From Corynebacterium yonathiae (GTDB lineage Bacteria; Actinomycetota; Actinomycetes; Mycobacteriales; Mycobacteriaceae): a stretch of DNA of 62,874 nt. Both the position numbers and the translations under genes were made by a program. Where the stretch lies: positions 1 through 62,874 of the forward strand of contig NZ_JAKOPM010000012.1 of NCBI RefSeq assembly GCF_022288805.1, in the 5' to 3' direction. This document shows positions 22,711 to 32,560 of the stretch, in pieces. How positions within the stretch are numbered: the stretch's first letter is position 1; every line of letters begins with the position of its first letter. The notes beneath the pieces were generated by a model that was given only the letters and a program-made list of their open reading frames with translations, was not told the DNA's origin and ran no database searches.

Positions 22711-23184
22711 CTAATGTACCGCCTGTACCCCATCAGGTGGGGGCGGGGTCTCGCAGTGTCGCTCCAGACGCAGGCCAGCAGCGGCCATCGCAAGGCCACC
22801 GAGCGCAGAGGCGATGACCCCCACCAGGTCATCGGAGGCAGCCGCGAGGGTGCCGGCGTTGGGGATGACGTAGACGGCAATGCCGACATAGATACCACCT
22901 ACTATTGCGCCGGTCCACGCCGAGGCTTTGCCCACCAGCATGAACTGCGTGATGGTCATGGGGTTGAGCTGCGAATTATCCAGGCCAATGCCGTGTTCGT
23001 CCGCGGTGGCTTGGTCCACCTTCCAGGTCAGCACTAAGCAGATGACGGCCATGAGCCACAACGTGGCTGACACCGTTACCGGGATTTGCACCATGGAGCC
23101 ATAAAACCGCGTGGTGAGGATTGCCGCTGCGGCGGCAAAGAAGACCCCGGTGCCAATGAGGGCACCCAACGAGGTCCGTTTCAT
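22711..23184 (-). CDS. DUF3180 family membrane protein
   Basis: A 157-residue protein with four predicted membrane spans, starting MKRTSLGALIGTGVFFAAAAA. I recognise the DUF3180 family, which in actinobacteria is usually found just after folK. It overlaps folK by four bases (ATGA), so it belongs to the folate operon. No function is known. The C-terminus is polar with a Pro run. Confidence 0.82.
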   Translation of the reverse strand: MKRTSLGALIGTGVFFAAAAAILTTRFYGSMVQIPVTVSATLWLMAVICLVLTWKVDQATADEHGIGLDNSQLNPMTITQFMLVGKASAWTGAIVGGIYVGIAVYVIPNAGTLAAASDDLVGVIASALGGLAMAAAGLRLERHCETPPPPDGVQAVH

Positions 23185-23666
23185 AGCTCCTCCATCATGC
23201 CCAGCCGGCGAATATCTGCGCGCTCCTTCGGGTCGAGTGCTGCTACCCGCTTGGCGACGCCCTCCCCACTCAACCTAGCACCGCCATCGGCCGCCAACCA
23301 CGGAATCAGTACGAAGGCGCGCTCATGGGCATAAGGATGCGGGACGGTGAGCTCCGAGTCGTCGGAGGTGTATCCCTCGATATCGACGATATCTACGTCC
23401 AGCGTGCGCGGTCCCCAGTGGCGCACGCGCACCCGCTCGGCGGCCTCTTCGAGCTTCTGCCCGCGGCGCAGGAGTTCTTTGGGTGACTCGTCGACATCCA
23501 CGATGAGTACGGCGTTGAGGAATTCATCTTGGTCCGTTACTCCCCACGGCGGGGTGGCATAGACCGGCGAGGCGGCGACAATGTCGCCGGCGAATTCCTC
23601 GAATACCGTACGCAATAGCTCCACGCGGTCATCCATATTGGATCCGATGGACAGCACCGCACGCAT
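23181..23666 (-). CDS. folK: 2-amino-4-hydroxy-6-hydroxymethyldihydropteridine diphosphokinase
   Basis: HPPK transfers pyrophosphate from ATP to 6-hydroxymethyl-dihydropterin in folate synthesis. The 161-residue product has the signature segments SIGSNMDDR at the N-terminus, PVYATPPWGVTDQDEFLNAVL near 40-60, RVRHWGPRTLDVDIVDI near 98-114, and VPHPYAHERAFVLIPW near 128. Length is normal. Start and stop overlap folB and the DUF3180 gene, giving tight translational coupling. Confidence 0.95.
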   Translation of the reverse strand: MRAVLSIGSNMDDRVELLRTVFEEFAGDIVAASPVYATPPWGVTDQDEFLNAVLIVDVDESPKELLRRGQKLEEAAERVRVRHWGPRTLDVDIVDIEGYTSDDSELTVPHPYAHERAFVLIPWLAADGGARLSGEGVAKRVAALDPKERADIRRLGMMEEL

Positions 23667-24046
23667 TAGAGCGTCCTCGCGTGCTTGCGGGAGCGGCGGG
23701 CGACCACGGCGACATCGGCAAAAGTGCGCGGAATCGGTGCCTTCGGCTTGTGGAGCGTGACCTCAACGGCGTGCAGGCCTTCGAAGGTATCCATGACAGT
23801 TTCGGCAACCTCGCTGGCCACGGTCTCGATGAGATCGCGGGCGGGGCCCTCGATGATATTTGCGGCGACGTCGGCAAGCTCGGCGTAATTGATGGTCTTG
23901 GTCAGATCATCGGTTGCGGCGGCCTCGGCGAACTCGGACCAGCAGGTGATATCCACGATGAACGGCTGGCCGGTACGCTTTTCTTCCTCGAAGACGCCGT
24001 GGTAGCCAAAGCATTCCAGGCCGGTGAGCTCGATGCGGTCTGCCAT
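23666..24046 (-). CDS. folB: Dihydroneopterin aldolase
   Basis: Cleaves 7,8-dihydroneopterin to 6-hydroxymethyl-dihydropterin and glycolaldehyde. The 126-residue product has the FolB pattern: LTGLECFGYHGVFEEEKRTGQPF at the N-terminus and KTINYAELADVA near residue 50. It also has the C-terminal HAVEVTLHKPKAPIP segment with the catalytic Lys. It is spaced three bases from folP and overlaps folK by one base. Confidence 0.95.
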   Translation of the reverse strand: MADRIELTGLECFGYHGVFEEEKRTGQPFIVDITCWSEFAEAAATDDLTKTINYAELADVAANIIEGPARDLIETVASEVAETVMDTFEGLHAVEVTLHKPKAPIPRTFADVAVVARRSRKHARTL

Positions 24047-24049
24047 GAT

Positions 24050-25012
24050 TTACTCCTCAGGGTTGCGCGGTAGGGCGGTAGATTTCATGGTGCCGTTTCC
24101 ATCGGCACCATTGTTATAACTGCCACTGGCATTGCCTCCGCCTGTATAGCCCTCGCCGGCGTTCCATGCTGCCGCTACATCTACGGCGTCGCGGGAAACG
24201 GCGACCTCATGCACGCGCACGCCCCACGCGCCCATTTGGGAAGAAATGGCGGTTACGGCCGCGGTAGCAGGGTCGGCCAGCAGCGGGCTGGATTCCACGC
24301 CACGATCCTCCCGAATGGCGGCGAGGAAGCGCTTTCGCGAAGCACCTACCAGCATGGGGAATTCAGCGTCGAGGAATTCCGGCAGCGCCTTGAGCAGCGC
24401 CCAGTTATCCTGCGGGGTTTTGGCAAAGCCTAGGCCCGGATCGAGCACAATATTATCGCGGCGCACGCCAGCCTCGAGCGCGTTATTCGCCAGGCGCTCG
24501 AGGGTCTCGTGCACATCGCGCACCACATCACCTCCGTGGTCGGCTTTGCCGGCTGCGGAGCCAAACGCGCCTTCTTGCAGCGTGCGCCAGTGCATGAGGC
24601 ACACGGGCACACCGGCCTCGGCCATGGCGCGATACATCTCTGGATCGGCCAAGCCGCCGGAGACATCATTAATCATGTCTACACCGGCTGTTGCCGCCGC
24701 ACGCGCTACCGAAGCGCGCATCGTATCCACGGAGGTGCGGATGCCCATCTCACTCAGAGCCTTAATGACGGGAACTACGCGGCGCTCCTCGACGTCCGCC
24801 TCCACGCGGACCGCACCCGGGCGGGTGGACTCGCCGCCGACGTCGATCATGTCCGCGCCGTGGTTCACAAGCTCGCGGGCGTGGTTAATGGCGGCATCGA
24901 AGTCCAACCACCGGCCGCCATCGGAGAAGGAATCCTCCGTGACGTTGACGATGCCCATCACGAGCGTGCGGTTGGCGATGCTCAGATCCGAAACCGAAGT
25001 TGCCTGCTGCAT
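24050..25012 (-). CDS. folP: Dihydropteroate synthase
   Basis: Condenses p-aminobenzoate with hydroxymethyl-dihydropterin diphosphate; the sulfonamide target. The TIM-barrel motifs are clear: MGIVNVTEDSFSDGGRW near residue 19, ADMIDVGGESTRPGA near 55, and VLDPGLGFAKTPQDNW near 195. At 320 residues it is longer than usual because of a C-terminal tail rich in Gly, Asn and Ser (about 285-320). It starts 38 bases after folE. Confidence 0.95.
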   Translation of the reverse strand: MQQATSVSDLSIANRTLVMGIVNVTEDSFSDGGRWLDFDAAINHARELVNHGADMIDVGGESTRPGAVRVEADVEERRVVPVIKALSEMGIRTSVDTMRASVARAAATAGVDMINDVSGGLADPEMYRAMAEAGVPVCLMHWRTLQEGAFGSAAGKADHGGDVVRDVHETLERLANNALEAGVRRDNIVLDPGLGFAKTPQDNWALLKALPEFLDAEFPMLVGASRKRFLAAIREDRGVESSPLLADPATAAVTAISSQMGAWGVRVHEVAVSRDAVDVAAAWNAGEGYTGGGNASGSYNNGADGNGTMKSTALPRNPEE

Positions 25013-25050
25013 GGCGTGCTCCTTATCGCTGGAAGTGGTGAACCGGGGGT

Positions 25051-25644
25051 TTAGCTGCGAATCAGGCTGAGCACCTCAGCGCGGGAGGCGGCGTTATTTT
25101 TGAATCCGCCACGCACCGCGGAGGTAGTCGTCGTCGCGCCGGGCTTGCGGATGCCACGCATGGCCATGCACAAGTGTTCGCACTCGATGACCACAATGAC
25201 GGACTGCGCGCCAAGGACCTCCACGAGCGCATCGGCCACCTGCTGGGTCAGGCGCTCTTGCACCTGCGGGCGCTTGGCGTACATATCTGCCAGGCGGGCG
25301 AGCTTGCTCAACCCGGTGACATGGCCGTCCTTACCCGGAATGTAGCCAATATGCGCCACCCCGTAAAAGGGCACCAGATGATGCTCGCAGGTGGAATAAA
25401 TGGGAATATCGCGCACTAGGACCAGTTCTTGGTGATCCTCGGCAAAGGTCTTGTGCAAGACCTCAGTTGGGTCTTCGTGCAGGCCGGCGAAGACCTCACG
25501 GTAGGCGCGGGCCACGCGGGCCGGGGTTTCGCGCAAGCCCTCCCGGTCGGGGTCTTCGCCCACCGCAAGGAGGAGCTCGCGCACCGCCGCCTCTGCCCGA
25601 TCCTGGTCGAAGGGGGCGCGGGCGGGAATGTGATTATCAGGCAT
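25051..25644 (-). CDS. folE: GTP cyclohydrolase I
   Basis: First step of tetrahydrofolate synthesis, from GTP to dihydroneopterin triphosphate. The 197-residue product carries the zinc ligands in [13 protein letters not shown] (residues near 85-97). The conserved GLSKLARL and [16 protein letters not shown] segments follow. Length is typical of bacterial FolE type IA. Its ATG overlaps the ftsH stop by one base. Confidence 0.96.
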   Translation of the reverse strand: MPDNHIPARAPFDQDRAEAAVRELLLAVGEDPDREGLRETPARVARAYREVFAGLHEDPTEVLHKTFAEDHQELVLVRDIPIYSTCEHHLVPFYGVAHIGYIPGKDGHVTGLSKLARLADMYAKRPQVQERLTQQVADALVEVLGAQSVIVVIECEHLCMAMRGIRKPGATTTTSAVRGGFKNNAASRAEVLSLIRS

Positions 25645-28022
25645 TAGTTTTCTTCTTGCTTGTCGTCCTCGCGCGCATAGGGGTTCTTGCGGCGATCCTT
25701 CTCATCCCAGCCAGGGGTAAACCACTGGCGGGTCTCAGCCTCAGTATCTCGGTCGGCATCCGGCTTGTGGTGCTTACCCCCGCCGGTGGCGGGACGCGCC
25801 GTCGGACGCACCGCCGGACGGTCGGCAGCTTCGGCAGCCTGAGCGGACTGGGTGTCACGGGCCGACTGTGTCGGCTGGTCGGGCTGGGTGGGCTGGCTTG
25901 ACTTGGTGTCTTTGCTTTCCTTGGTGGGGCGGCTGCCTAGCTCGCGGGCAGTATCCGGATCGACATAATCGCCGGCGTGCTGGCCAAAGTTGAAGCCCAC
26001 CTCGCCCTTCGGCTCTTCGCCGGCGAGGCGACGCTCGCGGGCAGCCCGGGAGGCATCGAGAAGCGTCATGCGCTTAGGCAGCTCCTCGCCGCGCTCCTTG
26101 GCCAACTCGACCGGCGTCTTCACTGGGGCATAACCAATCTGGCGCGGGAAGCGATCATCTTCACCTGGGAAGACGTCAAAGGCCTCGCGCGGCTCAATAC
26201 CATCGAAGATGCGCTCCAGGTCGGGGCGGCGCAGGGTTTCCTTCTCCAGCAGAGCCTCGGCCAGCTTATCCAGGTAGTAGCGGTTATTGCGCAGGATGTC
26301 ATAGGCCTGCTCGTGCGCGCGCTCGAGCAGGTAGCGCATCTGCTCATCAATCTTGGAGGCAACTTCATCTGAGTAATCGATGGAGCCGCCGCCACCCATC
26401 TGGCTGAAGGGATCGCCTTGCTCCTTGCCGTACTTCACGGTGCCGAGCTCCGGCGAGAAGCCGTACTCGGTGAGCATGGAACGAGCAATCTTGGTGGCGT
26501 TTTCGATATCGGAGGACGCACCGGTAGTCGGCGCGCCAAAGACCAGCTCCTCGGCCGCACGGCCGCCCATGGCAAAAACCAAGCGGGAGAAGAGCTCGTC
26601 GCGGGTGTACATGCCCTTATCATCTTCCTGCGAGGTCATGGCGTGGCCGCCGGTACGACCGCGGGCCAGAATGGTGACCTTGTAGACGCGCTCGATGTCC
26701 TTGAGCGCCCACGCAGAAAGGGTGTGTCCACCCTCGTGATAAGCGGTGACCTTCTTCTCGTGCTCGGAGATGATCTTGCCCTGGCGGCGCGGGCCGCCCA
26801 CCACGCGGTCGGTAGCCTCTTCCAAGGCGTCATAGGTAATGACGTTGCCGCCGATGCGAGCGGTAAGCAGCGCGGCCTCGTTGAGTACATTGGCCAGGTC
26901 CGCGCCAGACATGCCGGCGGTGCGCTTTGCCAGCTGCGCTACGTCCACCTCTTCTGCCAGCGGCTTATTCTTCGCATGCACGCGCAAGATCTGCTCGCGG
27001 CCGGCCAGGTCCGGGTTAGTGACCGGGATTTGGCGGTCGAAGCGGCCCGGTCGCAGCAACGCCGGATCAAGGATGTCCGGGCGGTTGGTAGCGGCGATAA
27101 GAATAACGCCCTCGCGGTCACCAAAGCCGTCCATTTCTACTAGGAGCTGGTTAAGCGTCTGTTCGCGCTCATCGTGGCCGCCGCCGGTGCCGGAACCGCG
27201 CTGGCGGCCGACGGCATCAATCTCGTCCACGAAAATGATGCAGGGGCTATTTTCCTTCGCCTGTTTGAATAGGTCGCGCACGCGGGAGGCGCCTACGCCG
27301 ACGAACATCTCCACGAAGTCGGAACCGGAGATGGAATAAAAGGGCACACCAGCCTCGCCTGCCACGGCGCGGGCGAGCAAGGTCTTACCGGTGCCCGGAG
27401 GACCATAAAGCAGCACGCCACGCGGGATCTTAGCGCCCAGCTCGTGGTAGCGGGTCGGGTCTTCCAAGAAGTCCTTGATCTCCTGCAGCTCGTCCACGGC
27501 CTCGTCTGCGCCGGCCACATCCTCAAAGGTATTGGTCGGCATATCCTTGGTCAGTTCCTTGGCCTTGGAACCGCCGATACCAAACATGCCGCCGGCACCT
27601 TGCTGCATGCGGGACATGAGCCAGAAGAGCACACCGAAGAGAATGATCATCGGCAGCAGCATGCTCAGCATGGAGCCTAAGAAGGATTCCTGCGTGACAT
27701 TGGTCTGGTACTTCTCGGCACCGGAATCCTTGACGGCGTTAAAGACCTGCTCGGAGGCGCGAGCCGGGTACTTGGCCACGATCTCCTGCACGCCGTCGCG
27801 CTCGTCTACCGTGATTTCGTCCTTGAGCTTGATGCGCAGGCGTTGCTCGCGGTCATCGATTTCCACCTCATCGACGTTTTTGTCTTTGAGCTGGGTCAGC
27901 GCAACGGAGGTATCCGCTTGCACGTAACCGCGGGCATCATTGCTAAAGAAGGTGAAGGCATACAGCGCGATAAGGATTAAAGCCGCAATCCCGCCGTAGC
28001 GAAGAATCTTGTTGTTTTTCAT
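25644..28022 (-). CDS. ftsH: Membrane AAA+ zinc protease FtsH
   Basis: ATP-dependent membrane protease that degrades damaged or short-lived membrane and cytosolic proteins. The 792-residue product has two N-terminal membrane spans (about 8-24 and 115-135). The AAA domain has Walker A GPPGTGKT near residue 210 and an SRH region ([11 protein letters not shown]). The protease motif is HEGGH ([11 protein letters not shown]), where most FtsH have HEAGH, but the HExxH core is intact. A polar C-terminal tail of about 130 residues is rich in Gln, Thr, Arg and Asp. It lies 12 bases after hpt. Confidence 0.97.
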   Translation of the reverse strand: MKNNKILRYGGIAALILIALYAFTFFSNDARGYVQADTSVALTQLKDKNVDEVEIDDREQRLRIKLKDEITVDERDGVQEIVAKYPARASEQVFNAVKDSGAEKYQTNVTQESFLGSMLSMLLPMIILFGVLFWLMSRMQQGAGGMFGIGGSKAKELTKDMPTNTFEDVAGADEAVDELQEIKDFLEDPTRYHELGAKIPRGVLLYGPPGTGKTLLARAVAGEAGVPFYSISGSDFVEMFVGVGASRVRDLFKQAKENSPCIIFVDEIDAVGRQRGSGTGGGHDEREQTLNQLLVEMDGFGDREGVILIAATNRPDILDPALLRPGRFDRQIPVTNPDLAGREQILRVHAKNKPLAEEVDVAQLAKRTAGMSGADLANVLNEAALLTARIGGNVITYDALEEATDRVVGGPRRQGKIISEHEKKVTAYHEGGHTLSAWALKDIERVYKVTILARGRTGGHAMTSQEDDKGMYTRDELFSRLVFAMGGRAAEELVFGAPTTGASSDIENATKIARSMLTEYGFSPELGTVKYGKEQGDPFSQMGGGGSIDYSDEVASKIDEQMRYLLERAHEQAYDILRNNRYYLDKLAEALLEKETLRRPDLERIFDGIEPREAFDVFPGEDDRFPRQIGYAPVKTPVELAKERGEELPKRMTLLDASRAARERRLAGEEPKGEVGFNFGQHAGDYVDPDTARELGSRPTKESKDTKSSQPTQPDQPTQSARDTQSAQAAEAADRPAVRPTARPATGGGKHHKPDADRDTEAETRQWFTPGWDEKDRRKNPYAREDDKQEEN

Positions 28023-28034
28023 TACTGCGCGATT

Positions 28035-28622
28035 TTAGTTGGTGGTATAGACATCGGGATGGAGGGTGCCCACGTAAGGGAGATCGCGGTAGCGTTCCGC
28101 ATAGTCCAGCCCATAGCCGATAACGAATTCATTCGGGATATCAAACCCCACGTCCAGCAAATCGATTTGGGCCTTGACTACTTCCGGCTTGCGCAGCAGG
28201 GTAACCACATTCAGCGAAGCGGGGTTTCGCCCCTTTAGGTTCCGGATAAGCCATGACAGGGTGAGGCCGGAATCAATGATGTCCTCCACGATGAGCACGT
28301 TGCGCCCAGCAATATCGCGGTCCAAATCCTTCAAAATGCGCACCACACCGGATGACGAGGTGGAGGCTCCGTAGGAGGACACGGCCATAAACTCCAACTC
28401 GGAGGGAATGGAAAGCTTGCGCGCAAAGTCTGTAAGGAAGAATGCTGCGCCTTTGAGCACACAGACCAAAAGCAGGTCTTGCTCAGAGTCGGCATACTTT
28501 TTAGAGACCATATCCGCGAGTTCTTGGACGCGGCTTTGTAGTTCCTCTTCGCCAATGAGGATTGCTTCTACATCGTCACCGTAGCGGTTTGCGGGAACGG
28601 CGAAGTCTTTCTTGTCGTGCAC
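28035..28622 (-). CDS. hpt: Hypoxanthine (guanine) phosphoribosyltransferase
   Basis: Salvages hypoxanthine and guanine with PRPP. The 195-residue product has the PRPP-binding signature [18 protein letters not shown] (residues 104-121) and the C-terminal base-binding [27 protein letters not shown]. In corynebacteria hpt sits between tilS and ftsH, as here, with 12-base spacings on both sides. Confidence 0.96.
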   Translation of the reverse strand: MHDKKDFAVPANRYGDDVEAILIGEEELQSRVQELADMVSKKYADSEQDLLLVCVLKGAAFFLTDFARKLSIPSELEFMAVSSYGASTSSSGVVRILKDLDRDIAGRNVLIVEDIIDSGLTLSWLIRNLKGRNPASLNVVTLLRKPEVVKAQIDLLDVGFDIPNEFVIGYGLDYAERYRDLPYVGTLHPDVYTTN

Positions 28623-28634
28623 GTGTGCGCTCCT

Positions 28635-29585
28635 TTAATGACCAGACAATAGTGCCAGTTTGCCACCTATACGGGCTACTTCCAACCTCTGCCCCACCTG
28701 CTGCGCCGATCGCACGGCCACCGGCCCTTGCCCGTGCCAGTGGGTACACAGCTTAGCGACGTCCCCCACTCCCCTCCGCGTAACCTCTACTCCCTCGCTG
28801 ACCAGCCATGCCGCGATCGCTCTCCGCCGCCGCGGTTCCGCCATCGCAGCCAGTGCCGCGCAGTCCGTGGTGGGTGGGGTGTGCAGGGCGGCGTCGTCAA
28901 GCGCGGCGTCGCTTGCCGCTTGCGCCAGCGCTGGCACCGCATCCCCGCCGATGATGTGGCTCAGCTGCGGGATAACCTCGCGGCGCAGCGCCACCCGGCG
29001 GAAATTTGTATCCGCATTCTGTGGGTCCTGCCATACCGAAAGGCCCAGCTCTGCGCAGGCGCCCTCGGTATCGGCGCGGCGCACGTTCAGCAGCGGCCGC
29101 ACCACGTGGACGCCCTCCACCTCGCTGCGCTCACTCATGCCGGCCACTCGCCCACGCAGCGCGCCCAGCAGCAGCGTTTCGGCCTGATCATCGGCCGTGT
29201 GCGCCACGGCTACCTCTAGCCCTTCGGCCGCACAGGCGGCGGCTAGGGCCCGATAACGCGCCACCCGCGCGGCCGCCTCCATCGACTCCGGGCCCGCCCC
29301 CGCGCCGGCCTTAACGCTGAGCACCTGCGCCCGCGCACCTAGCTGTCGTGCCTGCTCGGCCGCGCGCTCGGCCTGCGCCCTCGATCCGTCCTGCAGTCCG
29401 TGATCCACACACAGCGCAAGCACGTCATGTCCCTCCGCCACGAGCGCCGCCGTGAGCGCCAGCGAGTCCGCGCCTCCAGAAAGCCCCACCGCCACGGCGG
29501 GGTTGAGGGCTGCAGTGCGCACGCCGCGTCGACAAGCCAAAAAGTGCGGAGAAACCCGCGGCCAGAAGGGCTTTTTAGAACTCAT
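28635..29585 (-). CDS. tilS: tRNA(Ile)-lysidine synthetase
   Basis: Modifies the wobble C of the AUA-reading tRNA-Ile to lysidine. The 316-residue product has the PP-loop VGLSGGADSLALTAAL (near residues 31-46) and a HTADDQAETLLL motif. An ATG at 29585 overlaps the dacB stop by 11 bases and is preferred. In-frame codons further upstream would lie deep inside dacB. The protein is short at the C-terminus compared with E. coli TilS, as is normal for actinobacteria. Confidence 0.93.
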   Translation of the reverse strand: MSSKKPFWPRVSPHFLACRRGVRTAALNPAVAVGLSGGADSLALTAALVAEGHDVLALCVDHGLQDGSRAQAERAAEQARQLGARAQVLSVKAGAGAGPESMEAAARVARYRALAAACAAEGLEVAVAHTADDQAETLLLGALRGRVAGMSERSEVEGVHVVRPLLNVRRADTEGACAELGLSVWQDPQNADTNFRRVALRREVIPQLSHIIGGDAVPALAQAASDAALDDAALHTPPTTDCAALAAMAEPRRRRAIAAWLVSEGVEVTRRGVGDVAKLCTHWHGQGPVAVRSAQQVGQRLEVARIGGKLALLSGH

Positions 29586-30861
29586 GCAGAACAGAAGCCA
29601 ACGCGTCCTGGGCCTTGCGGGCGGCCAAGATATCGCCGTCATTGACCAGGAAAGCAAAGGCATAAACGCGACCCGAATTGCCCTGTGCGGTGCCGGCCAG
29701 GGCCGAAACCCCAGTCAGCGTGCCGGTCTTGGCGCGCACATAGCCCCTGGCCGCGGAATCCCCGTAGCGCTCGTACAAGGTGCCATCACCGCCGGCCACT
29801 GGGAGGTAGGAGACCAACGGGCGCTGGCGCGGATCCTCAACCGCCCCATCAATAAGCTGCGCCAAGAGCCCGGCCGTGAGCCGATTGTCCACCGAGAGCC
29901 CGGAATTGTCCTTAATATCCACACCCTCGACATCGAACCCCTGCTCCCGCAGAACCGCGAGCGTAGCCTGCGTGGCACCTTCAAAGCTCGCCTCCTTACC
30001 GCGGGACACGGCCAACTCGCGCGCAATGGCCTCGGCCATGACATTATCCGAGTGCCGCACCATCTCTCGGGCGCGGTCCGACAGCGGCGCTGAGTCCACA
30101 CTCGCTACTTCCTGCGCATTCTCGGCCACGGAGCCCATGCCCACCTTGCCTGCGCCAAGGCGCTCGCCCAGTTGCTTAGCGACGTCCAAAGCCGGCGTGT
30201 GGCTACGCGGCACATCCCCCGTCGTCGCACCCAAGCGCCCGCCGTAGAGCATGGCCGGCTCCATCGGCGCGACGAAGCCGCCATCCACGTTTTCCGGGTC
30301 CCAGCCCGGGGCCTGCAGCTCGCCTTTCCACGCAGAAGTATCAATAAACACACCATCGACGTGATCGATGTTCTGAGAAATCTGCTCAGCTAAGTCATCG
30401 AGCTGTTCGTGCGTCATCCAAACATCGCCCGCAGCCTTGATGACCACGTTCTTCTTATTCGCACCGCGGTAGACCTTAGTGGTGATTTTCTCGTTCTCAT
30501 CCAGCGCCAGCGTCGCCGCCGCGGTAGTAAGCACCTTCGTGGACGAGGCCGGGGTCAGCCTCTTATCCGCGCCCCGCTGCCACACCACGTCCCCGGTCTC
30601 GGTATCGATTACCTCACCGCCGAATGTGGCGAGGTCCTTATTCTTAGAGAGCCCATCCAGCTTCGCACGGAGCGCGTCGAGGTCCGTCTCTCCCGGCTCA
30701 GCAGCGCGCAACGGCTCCTCCGGAGCCTGCACCGTCTGTGCTTCTCCGTGTGAGAGATCGCCGTATTCGCGCTGGAGGGTAACGCCCAGCGCAGCCGTAC
30801 CTCCGACCGCTGCCGCTACCACGAGCGCAGTCGCTGACCACCAAACATGCTTTGCTTTCAT
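29575..30861 (-). CDS. dacB: D-alanyl-D-alanine carboxypeptidase/endopeptidase (PBP4 type)
   Basis: A peptidoglycan-trimming enzyme of family S13, 428 residues. The N-terminus has a membrane anchor or signal ([20 protein letters not shown]). The active-site triads are intact: SSTK ([11 protein letters not shown], near residue 107), SDN ([15 protein letters not shown]) and KTG ([12 protein letters not shown]). The ATG at 30861 has AAAGG just upstream; longer in-frame starts run into the divergent ppa promoter. It is the first gene of the long minus-strand unit that continues into tilS. Confidence 0.93.
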   Translation of the reverse strand: MKAKHVWWSATALVVAAAVGGTAALGVTLQREYGDLSHGEAQTVQAPEEPLRAAEPGETDLDALRAKLDGLSKNKDLATFGGEVIDTETGDVVWQRGADKRLTPASSTKVLTTAAATLALDENEKITTKVYRGANKKNVVIKAAGDVWMTHEQLDDLAEQISQNIDHVDGVFIDTSAWKGELQAPGWDPENVDGGFVAPMEPAMLYGGRLGATTGDVPRSHTPALDVAKQLGERLGAGKVGMGSVAENAQEVASVDSAPLSDRAREMVRHSDNVMAEAIARELAVSRGKEASFEGATQATLAVLREQGFDVEGVDIKDNSGLSVDNRLTAGLLAQLIDGAVEDPRQRPLVSYLPVAGGDGTLYERYGDSAARGYVRAKTGTLTGVSALAGTAQGNSGRVYAFAFLVNDGDILAARKAQDALASVLHEF

Positions 30862-30943
30862 TGCCTTTAACCCTAGCGCGAATCCACAACGCGCTAGACT
30901 ATGGGCAGTAATTGATACCCAATCCCCCATGGAGGACATCGCT

Positions 30944-31417
30944 GTGAGCGTTGAAGTAACCATTGAAATCCCGAAGGGCTCCCGTAACAAGTACGAGGTT
31001 GACCACGAGTCCGGCAAGGTCTACCTCGACCGTTACCTGTTCACCCCGATGGCCTACCCCGCTGACTACGGCTTCATCGACCACACCCTGGGCGAAGACG
31101 GCGATCCACTCGACGCTCTGGTCATCCTCCCGGAGCCGGTCTTTCCAGGCGTTGTCGTCGAGGCCCGCATCGTCGGTGTCTTCAAGATGACCGACGAGGC
31201 CGGTGGCGATGACAAGCTGCTCGCCGTCATCGATGATCCGCGCTGGGAGCGCTACCAGGACATCAACGATGTGGAGCAGCACATCAAGGACGAAATCGAG
31301 CACTTCTTCGTCCACTACAAGGACCTAGAGCCGAACAAGGAGGTTACCGGCTCCGGCTGGGGCGACAAGGCCGAGGCAGAGAAAATCCTCGAAGAGGCAA
31401 AGGCTCGCTTCAAGTAA
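30944..31417 (+). CDS. ppa: Inorganic pyrophosphatase, family I
   Basis: Hydrolyses pyrophosphate to phosphate and pulls biosynthetic reactions forward. The 157-residue product has the family I signature [20 protein letters not shown] with the metal-binding Asp residues, plus [12 protein letters not shown] at the N-terminus. I chose the GTG at 30944 ([12 protein letters not shown]), which follows GGAGG by 8 bases and matches the start I know for corynebacterial Ppa. An ATG at 30929 would add five residues. It is divergent from dacB. Confidence 0.95.
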   Translation: MSVEVTIEIPKGSRNKYEVDHESGKVYLDRYLFTPMAYPADYGFIDHTLGEDGDPLDALVILPEPVFPGVVVEARIVGVFKMTDEAGGDDKLLAVIDDPRWERYQDINDVEQHIKDEIEHFFVHYKDLEPNKEVTGSGWGDKAEAEKILEEAKARFK

Positions 31418-31454
31418 GCTTTCTGGGCTTGGCGCTGGCACTGGGCTAGGCCTG

Positions 31455-31487
31455 GGGCGTTTCCTAGGGCGTCTCCCCGGGCGTTTC
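31455..31487 (+). repeat. Three 12-base direct repeats
   Basis: GGGCGTTTC, GGGCGTCTC and GGGCGTTTC start at 31455, 31467 and 31479, exactly 12 bases apart. The last copy runs into the left arm of the palindrome below. Confidence 0.7.
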
Positions 31488-31551
31488 GATCAAATAGCAC
31501 CGCGAAAGCGGCGGTTTCCAAAGCCATATTTGATCGAAATGCCCCTTTTTT
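31479..31551. repeat. Palindromic element R1 with T-tract
   Basis: Arms 31479-31496 and 31527-31544 pair at 17 of 18 positions. The core TTTCGATCAAATA at 31484-31496 is perfectly matched by its complement at 31527-31539. Inside, CCGC-GAAA-GCGG (31500-31511) forms a small hairpin. Six T follow at 31546-31551, so it could also terminate ppa. It shares length and motifs with R2 at 31608. Confidence 0.8.
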
Positions 31552-31607
31552 ATCCCTTTTCCCGCCCACTCGGCACTCGTCGCGACATCACCCCGCCCCG
31601 CAGTAGA

Positions 31608-31665
31608 ATTCGATCACATAGCAGGCCGAAACCACCGGCCTCGGGGGACTTAAATGATCGAAATG
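31608..31665. repeat. Palindromic element R2 upstream of the AbiEi-like gene
   Basis: TTCGATCA (31609-31616) and TGATCGAA (31655-31662) are inverted, with the same 46-base spacing as in R1. An inner hairpin, AGGCCG-N7-CGGCCT (31623-31641), replaces that of R1. By my alignment R1 and R2 agree at 40 of 58 positions without gaps. R2 ends 20 bases before the start codon of the following gene, an operator-like position. Confidence 0.75.
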
Positions 31666-31684
31666 AATGCCTAGGGGTGGGCAC

Positions 31685-32506
31685 ATGAGAATTTTCGCCA
31701 CGCGCACGGCCGCGCGCCGCGCTACCTGCAATCAAGCCGTGAAGATCTGCCACGGTCTCTACACCGATAGGAAGCCTTCGCCGCAGGAACTCGCGGAAAT
31801 CGTCTCCCGCCGTTGGCCCGATTCAGCGCTCGACGGCTACTCGTGCGCCCGTCACTACCTTGGCCACGCTTTAGGATTTCCCCTCTATTTTCTGCGCGCG
31901 GGAACAATGGCCTCCAGTCCGTACTTTCGCACCCGGCGCGCTCGGCCGAAGGCACTTGGCCAGCTCAACGGCATTAACGTATGCAATCCGCTGCAGGCCA
32001 CAGAGGTAATGGCGGAAGAAGATGCCGTCGCCTTCCTTGAGGCTTACTTCGCCGGCCAGTACGGCGCTTCCCAGATGGAGGGCCACATGCTCGACTTCCA
32101 GCGCTTCCCGCAGCGCACCCGGCGAGTGCTTGAAAGCACAATCCTCGGCGCCGATAGCGTTCCGGAGCGAAGCCTCACTCGCGGGCTCCGGCCCCATGTC
32201 ACTGTCCACAATAACCGGTACATAGGCCCGTACCGGTGGGATTTACTCTTGGAGGAGCACAAGGTGGCTATTGAGGTCGACGGCTACTCCTACCACCAGG
32301 GCGAGAACCGGCAACGCTTCGAAATTGACCGCCAGAAGCTTAACGACGCCGTCCAAAGGGGCTACAAGCCCCTCCACTTCACCGCTGCCACAATCGAGCA
32401 CCACCTCGACGTAGCCATAAGCCAGGTACTCGCAATAGCTCACGGGAGGGGCGACGTTGTTCCTCCTCCATGGCGGTGGCACCACTATTGGCGTTTCCAA
32501 CACTGA
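31685..32506 (+). CDS. AbiEi-like winged-helix plus DUF559 (Vsr-like nuclease fold) protein
   Basis: A 273-residue protein of a type common in actinobacteria. The N-terminal part (ATRTAARRATCNQAVKICHG, then YTDRKPSPQELAEIV) resembles the AbiEi-type winged-helix and pseudo-antitoxin region. The C-terminal part (about 185-250) resembles the DUF559/Vsr-like nuclease fold: RWDLLLEEHKVAIEVDGYSYH with Asp, Glu and Asp in nuclease-like spacing, then FEIDRQKLNDAVQRGYKPLHF. I chose the ATG at 31685 over the one at 31667, because GGGGTGG lies just upstream of it. Two palindromic repeats precede it. No partner toxin gene is adjacent. Domain calls are by eye. Confidence 0.78.
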   Translation: MRIFATRTAARRATCNQAVKICHGLYTDRKPSPQELAEIVSRRWPDSALDGYSCARHYLGHALGFPLYFLRAGTMASSPYFRTRRARPKALGQLNGINVCNPLQATEVMAEEDAVAFLEAYFAGQYGASQMEGHMLDFQRFPQRTRRVLESTILGADSVPERSLTRGLRPHVTVHNNRYIGPYRWDLLLEEHKVAIEVDGYSYHQGENRQRFEIDRQKLNDAVQRGYKPLHFTAATIEHHLDVAISQVLAIAHGRGDVVPPPWRWHHYWRFQH

Positions 32507-32560
32507 CGCAGGGGCATCGCTCGGCTGACCCAAATCACGCGAGTTACTAAGGTAAGTGGC

